Counted from the first letter of the stretch, positions 17,275-26,474 are shown. The stretch: 64,000 nt of DNA from Rhizobium albus (GCA_030160035.1 BSNO01000003.1:558001-622000), one strand, 5' to 3'. Numbers and translations are program-made. Notes: a model not told the origin generated them from the letters alone.

Positions 17275-18016
17275 CGCTGCAATCGTTGAACGGCCGTTGC
17301 CAACGGCCTCGACCGTTCTCAGCGTCAAGGGGCTTCGAGCCGGCTATGGCGCAGTAGAGGTCCTGCGCGGCATCGATATCGAGATCCGCAAAGGGCAGAT
17401 CGTCGCGCTGCTCGGGTCGAACGGTGTGGGCAAGACGACATTCAATGCCGTTGTGTCGGGTCTGATCAAACCCTGGTACGGCGACGTCGTCTTCAAGGGA
17501 AGCAAACTCCCCGGCGGACGGGCGGAGGCTGCAGTGGATGCAGGGCTCAGCCTTGTGCCGGAAGGGCGCTTGATCTTCCCGAACATGACGGTCCACGAGA
17601 ACCTCGTGCTTGGCAGCTATCGCCGTGGACGCGCCAATCGCGACACAAATATCGATAAGGTGGTCGGCGTCTTCCCGCGGCTTAAGGAACGCTTCTCCCA
17701 GAAAGCAGGCACGCTTTCGGGTGGCGAACAACAGATGCTGGCGATCGGCCGCGGCATGATGGCGGAGCCGGAATTGCTCATCCTCGACGAGCCATCTCTT
17801 GGACTGTCTCCGCTTCTCGTCGAAGAGATGTTCAATCTCATCAAGCGCCTGAACGAAGAGGGTCTGACGATCCTGCTCGTCGAGCAGAACGTCGTTCAGT
17901 CGCTCGAAATCGCAGATCATGGGTTTGTGCTCGAGAACGGCGCGATCAGCCTTTCCGGCTCGGCGCGCGAACTGATGGACGATCCAGACCTCCAGCGCTC
18001 CTATCTGGGGATCTGA
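17267..18016 (+). CDS. Branched-chain-type ABC transporter ATP-binding protein LivF
   Basis: 249-residue ATPase: Walker A GSNGVGKTT, LVPEGRLIFPNMTVHENL (LivF-specific), signature LSGGEQQMLAIGRGMM, Walker B LLILDEPSLGLSP. ATG 17267 follows a GGGAG site and overlaps livG by 8 bp. It completes a full five-gene importer. Confidence 0.93.
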   Translation: MPDAAIVERPLPTASTVLSVKGLRAGYGAVEVLRGIDIEIRKGQIVALLGSNGVGKTTFNAVVSGLIKPWYGDVVFKGSKLPGGRAEAAVDAGLSLVPEGRLIFPNMTVHENLVLGSYRRGRANRDTNIDKVVGVFPRLKERFSQKAGTLSGGEQQMLAIGRGMMAEPELLILDEPSLGLSPLLVEEMFNLIKRLNEEGLTILLVEQNVVQSLEIADHGFVLENGAISLSGSARELMDDPDLQRSYLGI

Positions 18017-18019
18017 GCG

Positions 18020-19285
18020 ATGCCTCAAAGTCTTGCACAGAAGATCATTGCGCGTGCATCCGGACGCAGCCATGTCGCAGTGGGCGATGTGGTGACCGCT
18101 CGGGTCGATCTCGCCATGATCCACGATTCCGGCGGGCCGCGCCGGGTCGAGCCGATCCTCAAGCGTCTTGGCGTCGGCCTTCACGACAAGGACAAGGTCG
18201 TCCTCGTCTCCGACCATTACGTGCCGGGTGACACGGAAGAGGGGGCTGCAATCCTGCAACTGACCCGCCGCTGGGCAGCCGAGAAGGGCGTGACCTTCTA
18301 TGATGGCGAAGGCATTTGCCACGTCGTGCTACCTGAGAGAGGGCATCTGAAGCCCGGCATGTTCGTCGTCGGCGGTGACAGCCACTCGCCGACCGGTGGC
18401 GCCTTCGGTGCCTACATGTTCGGTATCGGCGCGACAGAGATGGCAGGTGTGCTGGCAACAGGCGAAATCTGGATCAAAGTTCCAGAGACGATCCGCATCG
18501 AGTGGTCCGGAACGCTCGGGCCGCGCTTGATGGCCAAGGACATGCTGCTTGCGATGTGTGGCCGGCTTGGCATGGATGGTGGACGCTATCAGGCCATCGA
18601 ATATGCCGGCGATACTGTCCGCGGGCTTGGCATGCAGGAGCGGATGACGCTCTCCAACATGGCCGCCGAACTGGGGGCCCAGGCGGGTCTGATTGCTCCT
18701 GATCAAACGACGATGGCGTGGCTAGCCGAGCATGGCGCGACCGATTTGCCCGATCCGGCGCACTGGCAACCGGATATTGATGCGGTTCCGGACGAGCTTC
18801 ACCGGTTCGATGCGGAGACACTCGTGCCCCAGGTTGCCGCGCCCCATTCTCCCGCCAATTCGGCCCCCATCGATGCATATGAGCCGACGGACATCGACGT
18901 CGCCTATATCGGAGCCTGTACCGGGGCGAAATATGCCGACCTCAAGGCGGCAGCCGAGATCATTCGCGGGCGCACGCTTGCAAAGGGCGTCGAGCTTCTC
19001 GTCGCACCGTCCTCGAAGCGCGATCAGGATCGCGCCGCCGACGAAGGCATCATGAAAGTGCTCGAAGATGCCGGTGCAAAAGTGCTGCCGAATGCGTGCG
19101 GTATCTGCGCCGGCTATGGCTCCGCGCGTCTCGGCGAGGACGTGACCTGCATCTCGACAACGGCGCGCAATTTCCGCGGCCGCATGGGCGCACATTCATC
19201 GAAGGTCTATCTCGGCTCACCCTATACGGTCGCCGCATCCGCTCTCGCGGGGCGGATCGTCGATCCGCGCGATATCGGAGCATGA
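18020..19285 (+). CDS. LeuC-like hydro-lyase large subunit (aconitase family)
   Basis: 421-residue iron-sulfur hydro-lyase of the LeuC/homoaconitase group, short (archaeal-type) form. The [4Fe-4S] ligands are C300 (GACTGAKYADL), C360 and C363 (NACGICAGYG). The ending TTARNFRGRMGAHSSKVYLGSPYTVAASALAGRI is family-typical. It reversibly hydrates a double bond in a dicarboxylate. It forms one enzyme with the next gene. A leucine-synthesis role is unlikely: there is no leuA or leuB, and the pair precedes a C-C lyase. Comparable pairs act on dimethylmaleate (DmdAB), maleate or citraconate. The precise substrate is unknown. Confidence 0.85.
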   Translation: MPQSLAQKIIARASGRSHVAVGDVVTARVDLAMIHDSGGPRRVEPILKRLGVGLHDKDKVVLVSDHYVPGDTEEGAAILQLTRRWAAEKGVTFYDGEGICHVVLPERGHLKPGMFVVGGDSHSPTGGAFGAYMFGIGATEMAGVLATGEIWIKVPETIRIEWSGTLGPRLMAKDMLLAMCGRLGMDGGRYQAIEYAGDTVRGLGMQERMTLSNMAAELGAQAGLIAPDQTTMAWLAEHGATDLPDPAHWQPDIDAVPDELHRFDAETLVPQVAAPHSPANSAPIDAYEPTDIDVAYIGACTGAKYADLKAAAEIIRGRTLAKGVELLVAPSSKRDQDRAADEGIMKVLEDAGAKVLPNACGICAGYGSARLGEDVTCISTTARNFRGRMGAHSSKVYLGSPYTVAASALAGRIVDPRDIGA

Positions 19286-19287
19286 CG

Positions 19288-19803
19288 ATGGTTTTCCCCA
19301 GTCACCGTGCCTTCGTTTTAGGCGATGACATCGACACCGACGCGCTTGCCCCCGGCCAGTACATGGGCGGCGGCATCGAGGCGCTCGCCGCCCATTGCCT
19401 CGAGGCTGTGGACCCGGACTTCGCGTCATCCGTGCAGCCGGGCGACATCGTCGTCGCTGGCAAGAATTTCGGTATGGGATCGTCCAGGGAGCAAGCCGCG
19501 CAGGCACTCCGCCATCTCGGCATTGGCGCAGTCGTTGCGCGATCCTTCGCCGGCATCTTTTATCGCAACGCGATCAATCTCGGCCTTCCAGTGTTCGTCT
19601 CGGCTGGAGACACCTCCATGCTTCGTCCCGGCGACCCGGTCGAAATCGATATCGACGGCGCAGCTCTTGTCACGCAAACCGGGCGGATCGCGCTCGAGCC
19701 GCTGCCCGATTTCCTCCTGGACATGATCGCCGATGGCGGCCTCGTTCCTCATCTCGAAAAGCGGTTCGCCGCAAGCGCCAGCCCGAAGGAGACTGCAACA
19801 TGA
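19288..19803 (+). CDS. LeuD-like hydro-lyase small subunit
   Basis: 171-residue swivelling-domain subunit of the same enzyme. It contains GDDIDTDALAPGQYM (substrate-contact start) and GKNFGMGSSREQAAQALRHLGIGAVVARSFAGIFYRNAINLGLPV, the family core. ATG 19288 is chosen over ATG 19282 because GGAG at 19277-19280 is correctly spaced for it. The GSSRE loop normally sets substrate specificity in this family. Confidence 0.87.
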   Translation: MVFPSHRAFVLGDDIDTDALAPGQYMGGGIEALAAHCLEAVDPDFASSVQPGDIVVAGKNFGMGSSREQAAQALRHLGIGAVVARSFAGIFYRNAINLGLPVFVSAGDTSMLRPGDPVEIDIDGAALVTQTGRIALEPLPDFLLDMIADGGLVPHLEKRFAASASPKETAT

Positions 19804-20675
19804 CGCGCCTCAAAGCGCGCCTCGCAGAGCAGCGCATCGTCGTCGCTCCAGGCATCTATGATGGATTGTCAGCGCTCGTCGCTGAACAGTGCGGTGCCGA
19901 GGCGATCTATCTGTCGGGCGCTTCGCTCGCCTACACCCGTTTTGGTCGACCCGATATCGGGCTCGTTTCGGTCAGTGAGGTGGCCGATGCGGTCGGCGCC
20001 ATCTGCGAGCGGGTTTCGCTGCCGCTGATCGTCGATGGCGACACAGGCTTCGGCAATGCACTGAATGTGCAGCGCACGGTGCGCATGTTCGAACGCATGG
20101 GCGCTGCCGCAATCCAGATTGAGGACCAGACGATGCCCAAGCGGTGCGGGCATCTGAACGGCAAATCGCTGGTGTCCACCGGCGAGATGGTCGGCAAGAT
20201 CAAGGCTGCGGCCGATGCACGTCAGGACGAGCATTTTGTCGTTATCGCGCGCACCGACGCGATCGGTGTCGATGGGTTCCAGGCTGGGCTCGACCGCGGC
20301 GCGGCCTATGCGGAAGCGGGTGCCGATGTCGTCTTCGTGGAGGCACCGAGGTCGGTCGACGAGATGGAGTCCATCGTGTCCACCCTTGGCTCACGGGTTC
20401 CGCTGATGGCGAACATGGTCGAAGGCGGAAAGACGCCGACGCTGACAGCCAACGACCTGGAAGCAATCGGCTTTTCGCTCGTCATCTTCCCCGGCGGGCT
20501 TACCCGCGCGGTGGCACGCACGATGCGCGCCTATTTCGAGAGCTTGCTGGCGCACGGATCCAACGCGCCGTTCAAGCAGCACATGTACGACTTCGCCGGC
20601 ATCAATGCCGTTGTGGGAACCGACGAAATGCTGGCTGCGGGTGCAGCCTATGACGAAAAGAGGTTCGAACCATGA
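19800..20675 (+). CDS. Isocitrate lyase/PEP mutase family C-C lyase
   Basis: 291-residue TIM-barrel lyase of the isocitrate lyase/PEP mutase superfamily. The metal-binding motif is DGDTGFGN (from D79), and the active-site loop KRCGH (114-118) carries the catalytic cysteine C116 typical of true lyases (isocitrate, methylisocitrate, 2,3-dimethylmalate lyases) rather than mutases. It starts in ATGA overlap with leuD-like and ends in ATGA overlap with hyuB. Following a LeuCD-type hydratase it would cleave the resulting 2-hydroxy diacid to a 2-oxo acid plus a carboxylate, as in the DmdAB/dimethylmalate lyase end of nicotinate fermentation. Oxaloacetate decarboxylase activity is the main alternative. 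Confidence 0.87.
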   Translation: MTRLKARLAEQRIVVAPGIYDGLSALVAEQCGAEAIYLSGASLAYTRFGRPDIGLVSVSEVADAVGAICERVSLPLIVDGDTGFGNALNVQRTVRMFERMGAAAIQIEDQTMPKRCGHLNGKSLVSTGEMVGKIKAAADARQDEHFVVIARTDAIGVDGFQAGLDRGAAYAEAGADVVFVEAPRSVDEMESIVSTLGSRVPLMANMVEGGKTPTLTANDLEAIGFSLVIFPGGLTRAVARTMRAYFESLLAHGSNAPFKQHMYDFAGINAVVGTDEMLAAGAAYDEKRFEP

Positions 20676-22363
20676 TCGATCCCGTTCTTCTCGCCATCCT
20701 CAAGGGACGGCTTGAACAGATCGCCGACGAGATGGATGCGACGCTGTTCCGCTCTGCGTTCAACCCCATCATCGCCGAGGCCCACGATGCCTCGCACGGC
20801 ATCTATGATGCGGTCACCGGAGACACTCTGGTACAGGGAAAGTCCGGACTGCCCATCTTCGTCGGTGTCATGGCCTTTGCGGTAAAGGCGGTCATCGAGA
20901 AGTCAGCGAAATCCGGTGGCCCCAAGGACGGCGACGTCTGGATCTTCAACGACCCCTATGCCGGCGGCACGCATTTGTCCGATTTCAGGTTGGTGCGTCC
21001 CTTATTCCGCGATGGCAAGGTATTCTGCTACCTCGCCTCGGTCGGCCATTGGCACGATGTGGGCGGCAACGTGCCGGGCAACTACAATCCGGTCGCGACG
21101 GAAAGCTTCCAGGAGGGGATGCTGATCCCGCCGGTCAAGCTCTACGACCGTGGCGAACTGCGTCAGGACGTGATCGATATCCTGTCGTCGAATTCACGCC
21201 TGCCCAACTCGCTGTTCGGCGATCTCAACGGCCAGATCAACGCGCTCGATCTCGGCGTCAAGCGCATGGAGGAGCTTCTTGCCGACTATGGCGACGGCAC
21301 AGTCGAGGCGGCGCTCGGAGAACTGAAGGCGCGCGCAGCCCAACTCATGCGGGCAGAGATCAAGGCACTTCCGCAGGGCACCGTCTCGGCTGAGGATTTT
21401 CTCGATAATGACGGCATTGTCGACGAACCACTGCGCATCGCGCTCGATCTCAAGATCGAAGGCGAACGCATGGTGATGGATTTCTCGCGCTCGTCTCCAG
21501 CCTGTGCCGGCCCCGTCAACATCTCGCGCGCCACCACCATTGCCGCCTGCTATGTGGCGCTCAAGCATATTTTCGGCGATGTACCGGCCAATGCCGGCGT
21601 GCTCGAGCCGGTCGAGTTCGTGATCCCCGAGGACAGCCTGCTTTCGGTCCGCGCGCCGAAGCCCGTCGGCGGCTACACCGAAACGATCCTGCGCCTGATC
21701 GACGTGGTCTTTCAGGCAATCGCGACCATTGCGCCTGAGCGGTCCAATGGCTGCGCTTACGGCACGATCAACGCACTGTCGCTCGCCGGCTATCGTGGTC
21801 CGGACAAGAAACGCTGGGTCATGTTCTCGTTCTTCGGTGGCGGCCATGGTGGCCATCCGGAAGGTGATGGGCTGAACCACGGCAATGCGCCGATTTCGAC
21901 GGCAACGATCCCGCCGCTCGAGATCCTTGAGGCGGCCTATCCCGTCATGTTCACGCAATGGGGGCTGCGCCAAGATTCCGGCGGAGCCGGCAAGAGCCGC
22001 GGTGGACTCGGCGCCGTTTATGAGCTGGAACTCCTGGAGGAAGAAGCCGACGTTTTCCTGTTCGGCGAGCGCGGTCGCTTTGCGCCGAAAGGCGTCGTCG
22101 GCGGCGGCGATGCGGCGCTGAACCGCTTCAGCTACGAGCAGACCGATGGCGAGAAGACCCCGCCCATGGCGTCCAAGATGGTCGGCATCAAGCTGAAGCG
22201 CGGCCAGAAGGTCAGGCTCGAGACGCCGGGCGGCGGCGGTTACGGCGATCCGGCGGAGCGCGATCGGGCAGCCATCGAACGTGACGTGGCACTCGGTTTC
22301 GTCAGCGAGGAAGCGGCCGAACGCGATTACGGGTTCCAGTCGAACAAGAAGGACGCGGCCTGA
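20672..22363 (+). CDS. Hydantoinase B/oxoprolinase family subunit
   Basis: 563-residue HyuB-type subunit. Family hallmarks: MDATLFRSAFNPIIAEAHDASHGI near the start, NDPYAGGTHLSDFRLVRPLF, and the glycine-rich SGGAGKSRGGLG and TPGGGGYGDP near the end. HyuB subunits work with HyuA in ATP-dependent opening of cyclic amides (N-methylhydantoin, 5-oxoproline) or in acetone/acetophenone carboxylation. No third carboxylase subunit lies nearby, favouring ring hydrolysis. Confidence 0.92.
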   Translation: MIDPVLLAILKGRLEQIADEMDATLFRSAFNPIIAEAHDASHGIYDAVTGDTLVQGKSGLPIFVGVMAFAVKAVIEKSAKSGGPKDGDVWIFNDPYAGGTHLSDFRLVRPLFRDGKVFCYLASVGHWHDVGGNVPGNYNPVATESFQEGMLIPPVKLYDRGELRQDVIDILSSNSRLPNSLFGDLNGQINALDLGVKRMEELLADYGDGTVEAALGELKARAAQLMRAEIKALPQGTVSAEDFLDNDGIVDEPLRIALDLKIEGERMVMDFSRSSPACAGPVNISRATTIAACYVALKHIFGDVPANAGVLEPVEFVIPEDSLLSVRAPKPVGGYTETILRLIDVVFQAIATIAPERSNGCAYGTINALSLAGYRGPDKKRWVMFSFFGGGHGGHPEGDGLNHGNAPISTATIPPLEILEAAYPVMFTQWGLRQDSGGAGKSRGGLGAVYELELLEEEADVFLFGERGRFAPKGVVGGGDAALNRFSYEQTDGEKTPPMASKMVGIKLKRGQKVRLETPGGGGYGDPAERDRAAIERDVALGFVSEEAAERDYGFQSNKKDAA

Positions 22364-24426
22364 TGGGTGGCATGAGTTCGAAGCGCTACGTGATCGGCGT
22401 CGATGTCGGCGGTACCTTCACCGATATTTTCGTTTACGACCAGATTGCGCACACCGTGCAGACGACGAAGATTCCGTCGACGCGTGGCGACCAGTCGCGC
22501 GGTTTCGCCGAAGGCATCGCGCGCATCGTGCCGGACTTCTCCGAAATCGCGACCGTCGTTCACGGCACCACTGTCGGCACCAACGCGCTTCTGGAACGTA
22601 AGGGTGCGCGCACGGGCATCATCACCACGCGCGGCTTCCGCGACATCCTCGAGATGCGCCGCCGCGATCGTCCGACGACCTGGGGCTTGTGGGGCCAGTA
22701 CCAGCCCGTCATCAGCCGCGAGGATCGCGTCGAGGTTTCCGAGCGCGTGCTCGCGGACGGAACCGTGCGCGAGGCGGTCAACGACGATGAAGTCCGCCAG
22801 CAGGCCGAGGCGTTGAAGGCCGCTGGCTGCGAGGCCGTCTGCGTCTTCTTCGTCAACGGCTATGCCAACGACGCCAACGAGCGCCAGGCCGTGGAGACCG
22901 TGCGCGCCGTCTGGCCCAACGGATACGTCACGGCGGCGACTGAGATCGTGCCGGAAATCCGTGAGTTCGAGCGGCTTTCGACCGCTGCGCTCAACGCCTA
23001 TCTGCAGCCGGTGGTGTCGTCCTATCTCGACCGCCTGGAAAAGACGCTAAAGGAGCGCGGCTTTGCCGGCGACATTCTGATCGTGCAGTCGAATGGCGGT
23101 GTGATGGCGATCGATACCGCCAAGCGCTTCCCTGTGCGCACCGCGCTCTCCGGCCCGGCGGCCGGCGTCATGGCCGCGCAGGCGATAGCGCAGGCGGCAG
23201 GCTTTGCCAATGTGATAACCTGCGACATGGGCGGCACCTCCTTCGACGTGTCGCTTGTGGCGGCTGGCGAAAGCGCGTTGTCGGCGCAGACGTCGATCGA
23301 CTTCGGGCTCGTCGTGCGCACGCCGATGATCGAAATCTCCACCATTGGTGCCGGCGGCGGGTCGATCGCAGGCATCGACAATGGCGGCATTCTGCAGGTC
23401 GGGCCGGAATCGGCGGGCTCCGATCCCGGACCGGTGTGCTACGGGCTCGGTAACGACCGCCCAACGGTGACGGACGCGAACGTGGTGCTCGGGCGCATCA
23501 ATGCCGAGCGTCCCATCGGTGGCAAGCTTGCGCGACTCGACGTCGAGGCTTCGCGCCGTGCAATCGCCACCCATGTTGCCGACCCTCTCCGGATTACCGT
23601 TGAAGACGCCGCCGAGGCGATCCTCAAGATCGCCAATGCAAAGATGGCAGGAGCGATCCGGCTCGTCTCGATCGAGCGCGGTCACGACCCGGCCGAGTTT
23701 TCCGCCATGCCCTTCGGCGGCGGTGGTTCGCTGCACACAGGCGCGCTCATCAAAGAAGTGGGGCTCAAATCCGCGCTCGTCCCGCGCTTCCCCGGCGTCA
23801 CATCCGCACTTGGATGCGTGGTCGCCGACATGCGCCATGACCGTGTGCAGACCGTGAACCGCCTGCTCGACGGCCTCGACGCAGGTGCCTTGGGCGAAGA
23901 GATGGTGCGCGTTGCCGATGAGACGGCCTTGCTTCTCGATCAGGCGGGCGTCGCTTTCGAACGCGTGGACCGGATCTACGAGCTCGACATGCTCTATCTC
24001 GGCCAGACGCATACGGTTTCGGTGCCGCTCGACATTCCCGTCGCCGGTCTGACTGGAGACGGCGTGCGAACTGCCTTCGAAGACGCGTACCGGACAACCT
24101 TCGGACGTCTGCTCGACGGTATTCCGATGCGCGTTATGAACTACCGCATCGCCGTCATCGGGCGCAGGCCGGCCTTCGACATGGGCGCCTTCGCGCCGGT
24201 GACGGACCGGACTGCAGAACAATGTCGCACCGGATCGAGGCACATCTATGCCGACGGCGCCTGGCATGATGCCGTGCTTTATGACCGTCATGCGTTGCCT
24301 GTCGGAGCCCGGGTTGAGGGCCCGGCGATCCTCGAACAGGCGGACACCACGATCTTCATCGATCCGGGGCTCAAGGGCACCGTCGATGCGTTCGGCAATG
24401 TCGTCATCGACAGGATGGCGGGCTGA
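22363..24426 (+). CDS. Hydantoinase A/oxoprolinase family subunit
   Basis: 687-residue HyuA-type subunit with the ASKHA-type phosphate loop GVDVGGTFTDIFVYD at the N-terminus, a second nucleotide motif TCDMGGTSFDVSLV, and GGGSIAGIDNGGILQVGPESAGSDPGP. It probably activates the substrate with ATP for HyuB. ATG 22363 overlaps the hyuB stop by one base (TGATG) and has AAGGA 10 bp before it; ATG 22372 is the alternative. The length is typical. Confidence 0.92.
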   Translation: MGGMSSKRYVIGVDVGGTFTDIFVYDQIAHTVQTTKIPSTRGDQSRGFAEGIARIVPDFSEIATVVHGTTVGTNALLERKGARTGIITTRGFRDILEMRRRDRPTTWGLWGQYQPVISREDRVEVSERVLADGTVREAVNDDEVRQQAEALKAAGCEAVCVFFVNGYANDANERQAVETVRAVWPNGYVTAATEIVPEIREFERLSTAALNAYLQPVVSSYLDRLEKTLKERGFAGDILIVQSNGGVMAIDTAKRFPVRTALSGPAAGVMAAQAIAQAAGFANVITCDMGGTSFDVSLVAAGESALSAQTSIDFGLVVRTPMIEISTIGAGGGSIAGIDNGGILQVGPESAGSDPGPVCYGLGNDRPTVTDANVVLGRINAERPIGGKLARLDVEASRRAIATHVADPLRITVEDAAEAILKIANAKMAGAIRLVSIERGHDPAEFSAMPFGGGGSLHTGALIKEVGLKSALVPRFPGVTSALGCVVADMRHDRVQTVNRLLDGLDAGALGEEMVRVADETALLLDQAGVAFERVDRIYELDMLYLGQTHTVSVPLDIPVAGLTGDGVRTAFEDAYRTTFGRLLDGIPMRVMNYRIAVIGRRPAFDMGAFAPVTDRTAEQCRTGSRHIYADGAWHDAVLYDRHALPVGARVEGPAILEQADTTIFIDPGLKGTVDAFGNVVIDRMAG

Positions 24427-24429
24427 GTC

Positions 24430-25044
24430 ATGGCTGGAGGCTCTGTTGATTTGGCGCGAACAGCGCTTCTGATCGTCGATCTCCAGAATGACTTCGTCCA
24501 TCCCGATGGCGCCTATGGGCGGGCCGGGCAGACGGCGGAGATGATCGCAGCACTGCCCGAACGTCTTCGGCCGCTGGCCGAGGCGCTTCGGGCTCGCGGC
24601 GGCTTTGTCGTCTCGACGCAGTTTACGCTCGTGCCGGGTCGCGGCGGTGAGCCCATGATCTCGCCGCACCTGAAGGAACTGCGCCCGTTCCTTGCAAAAG
24701 GGGATTTCGAGCCGGGCAGCTGGGGACATCGTCTCGTCGATACGCTCCAGCCCGCTGACTTCGTCGTTGAGAAGGTCGCCTATTCGGCGTTCTTCCAGTC
24801 GCGGATGGAGTTCGTGCTGAAGAAGGCCGGGATCGACACGCTCTTCGTCTGCGGCATCGTGACCAATGGCGGCGTGGCGTCGACGGTCCGGGACGCGCAT
24901 GTTCGCGACTTCCGCACCTTCGTTCTGTCCGACGGCTGCGGGTCCTTCTCGCAGGCGACCCATGACAACGCCATCCGCGATCTCTCGACCGTCACCAAGG
25001 CAATCACGGTCGCAGACGCTCTGGCGATGGTGACCGGCGCATGA
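24430..25044 (+). CDS. Isochorismatase-fold hydrolase lacking the usual catalytic cysteine
   Basis: 204-residue isochorismatase-like protein. Asp17 (LLIVDLQNDF) and Lys115 (VEKVAYSAFF) of the family triad are present. Where amidohydrolases of this fold have ...SGCV..., this protein has TNGGV with Gly148 (codon GGC, one base from TGC). Cysteine-dependent amidases (N-carbamoylsarcosine or maleamate amidohydrolases) should therefore be excluded unless another residue substitutes. Isochorismatases (EntB, PhzD) also have Gly at this place and hydrolyse vinyl ethers. It sits between hyuA and the flavoprotein, overlapping the latter by 4 bp. The role is unknown. Confidence 0.85.
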   Translation: MAGGSVDLARTALLIVDLQNDFVHPDGAYGRAGQTAEMIAALPERLRPLAEALRARGGFVVSTQFTLVPGRGGEPMISPHLKELRPFLAKGDFEPGSWGHRLVDTLQPADFVVEKVAYSAFFQSRMEFVLKKAGIDTLFVCGIVTNGGVASTVRDAHVRDFRTFVLSDGCGSFSQATHDNAIRDLSTVTKAITVADALAMVTGA

Positions 25045-26474
25045 GCGCTATCCTGCCGGCAGCCGAACTGCGAGCGGACGCCGCGATCGATGTGGCGGTC
25101 ATCGGCGCTGGCGCCTGCGGCTTGGTGGCCGCCATGCGCGCAGCCGAAGCAGGCGCGGACGTGCTGGTGCTTGAGCGCGACGCCAAGGCCAGCGGATCGA
25201 CCTCCATGTCCTCGGGCTTCATCCCGGCACCGGCAACGCGCTTCCAGCGCGCCATCGGGATTGACGACGACACGCCCGATCGCTTCGCGGCCGACATTCA
25301 GTCCAAGACGAAGAACCGAGCCGACGCCGGCCTTGTCGAGACGGTTTCAAGCGCGATCGGTCCGGCGCTGGAATGGCTGGGCGACAGCCACGGCCTCGAA
25401 TGGATCGTGCTTGATGATTTCCTTTATCCCGGGCACTCTCGCCACCGCATGCATGCGGTACCGGAAAAGACGGGCGCCGCGCTGCTCCAGCGGCTCGCAA
25501 CAGCCGCTGACGCCGCGGGCGTGATGGTCGCAACCGGGGCGCATGTCACCGGACTCTTTGTCGAAGGCGATCGCATTTGCGGGCTCCGCATCGAGCGAGC
25601 CGACGGTCAGGAAGAGCACCTTGCATGCAATGCTCTGGTGCTCGCATGCAATGGCTTTGGCGGCAACGCCGAGATGGTGGCGCGCCATATCCCCGAAATG
25701 GAAGGGGCTCCCTATTACGGACACACCGGCAATCAGGGCGATGCGGTGCTCTGGGGGCAGACGTTGGGCGCAGACATTCGAGATCTCTCCAGCTATCAGG
25801 GCCACGGCTCGCTCGCTTACCCGCATCAGATCCTGATTTCCTGGGCGCTGATGATGGAGGGCGGAGTTCAGGTCAACGCAGAGGGCCGCCGCTTCTCCAA
25901 CGAGCATGGGGGCTATTCGGAGCAGGCCGTCCACGTGCGCGCACAGCCGGGCGCTATGGCCTGGAACATCTACGACCAGCGCATCCATAACTTCGCGCAG
26001 TCCTTCCCGGATTATCGCGATGCGATGGAGGCCGGTGCAATCCGGCAGGCGGCAGATATTACGGGTCTGGCACGCGTGATCGGCGTCGAAGCCGGCGCAC
26101 TTTCGGATACATTCGAAGCCGTAGCCGCCTTTCAAGACGGGACAGCCGATGACACCCACGGCCGAGATTTTTCGACCAAGCCGGCGCTGGAAGCCCCTTA
26201 TTTTGCGGTGAAGGTCACCGGCGCGCTTTTCCATACGCAAGGCGGATTGATGGTCGATTCCTCAGCCCGCGTGCTTTCGGTTTCAGGCATGCCATTCGCC
26301 AATCTGTTCGCCGGCGGTGGAGCCGCCTGTGGCGTATCCGGTCCCGAGGTGTCCGGTTACCTCTCCGGCAACGGCCTCTTGACCGCTGTCGCTCTCGGCT
26401 ACATCGCCGGCCGCGGCGCGGCGCAGGTGGCACTGGTACAACAATCACCCCTTTCAAGAGCCCAAATTTTATGA
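25041..26474 (+). CDS. FAD-dependent oxidoreductase (fumarate reductase/ketosteroid dehydrogenase-like)
   Basis: 477-residue flavoprotein of the FAD_binding_2 family. The dinucleotide motif is VAVIGAGACGLVAAMRAAEAG (about residues 17-37), followed by LERDAKASGSTSMSSGF. The C-terminal FAD segment is FAGGGAACGVSGPEVSGYLSGNGLLTAVALGYIAGRGAA. Relatives reduce or introduce a C=C bond next to a carbonyl. In the operon it may desaturate the cyclic substrate or reduce an unsaturated acid. It is the last gene of the unit. Confidence 0.87.
   Translation: MSAILPAAELRADAAIDVAVIGAGACGLVAAMRAAEAGADVLVLERDAKASGSTSMSSGFIPAPATRFQRAIGIDDDTPDRFAADIQSKTKNRADAGLVETVSSAIGPALEWLGDSHGLEWIVLDDFLYPGHSRHRMHAVPEKTGAALLQRLATAADAAGVMVATGAHVTGLFVEGDRICGLRIERADGQEEHLACNALVLACNGFGGNAEMVARHIPEMEGAPYYGHTGNQGDAVLWGQTLGADIRDLSSYQGHGSLAYPHQILISWALMMEGGVQVNAEGRRFSNEHGGYSEQAVHVRAQPGAMAWNIYDQRIHNFAQSFPDYRDAMEAGAIRQAADITGLARVIGVEAGALSDTFEAVAAFQDGTADDTHGRDFSTKPALEAPYFAVKVTGALFHTQGGLMVDSSARVLSVSGMPFANLFAGGGAACGVSGPEVSGYLSGNGLLTAVALGYIAGRGAAQVALVQQSPLSRAQIL

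Noticed and set aside
18020-19803. Leucine biosynthesis leuCD
   Set aside because: No leuA/leuB nearby, short subunits, and placement between an importer and a C-C lyase favour a catabolic hydro-lyase.
20672-24426. Acetone or acetophenone carboxylase
   Set aside because: Those enzymes need further small subunits that are not present next to the two Hyu-type genes.
23047-24963. Long open frame (638 codons) on the minus strand
   Set aside because: Lies antisense to hyuA and its neighbour, which have clear family motifs. The translation is rich in H, R and D without domains, a typical shadow in GC-rich DNA.
12432-26474. Complete nicotinate fermentation pathway
   Set aside because: Nicotinate hydroxylase, enamidase, methyleneglutarate mutase and methylitaconate isomerase genes are absent; only the last two steps resemble it.
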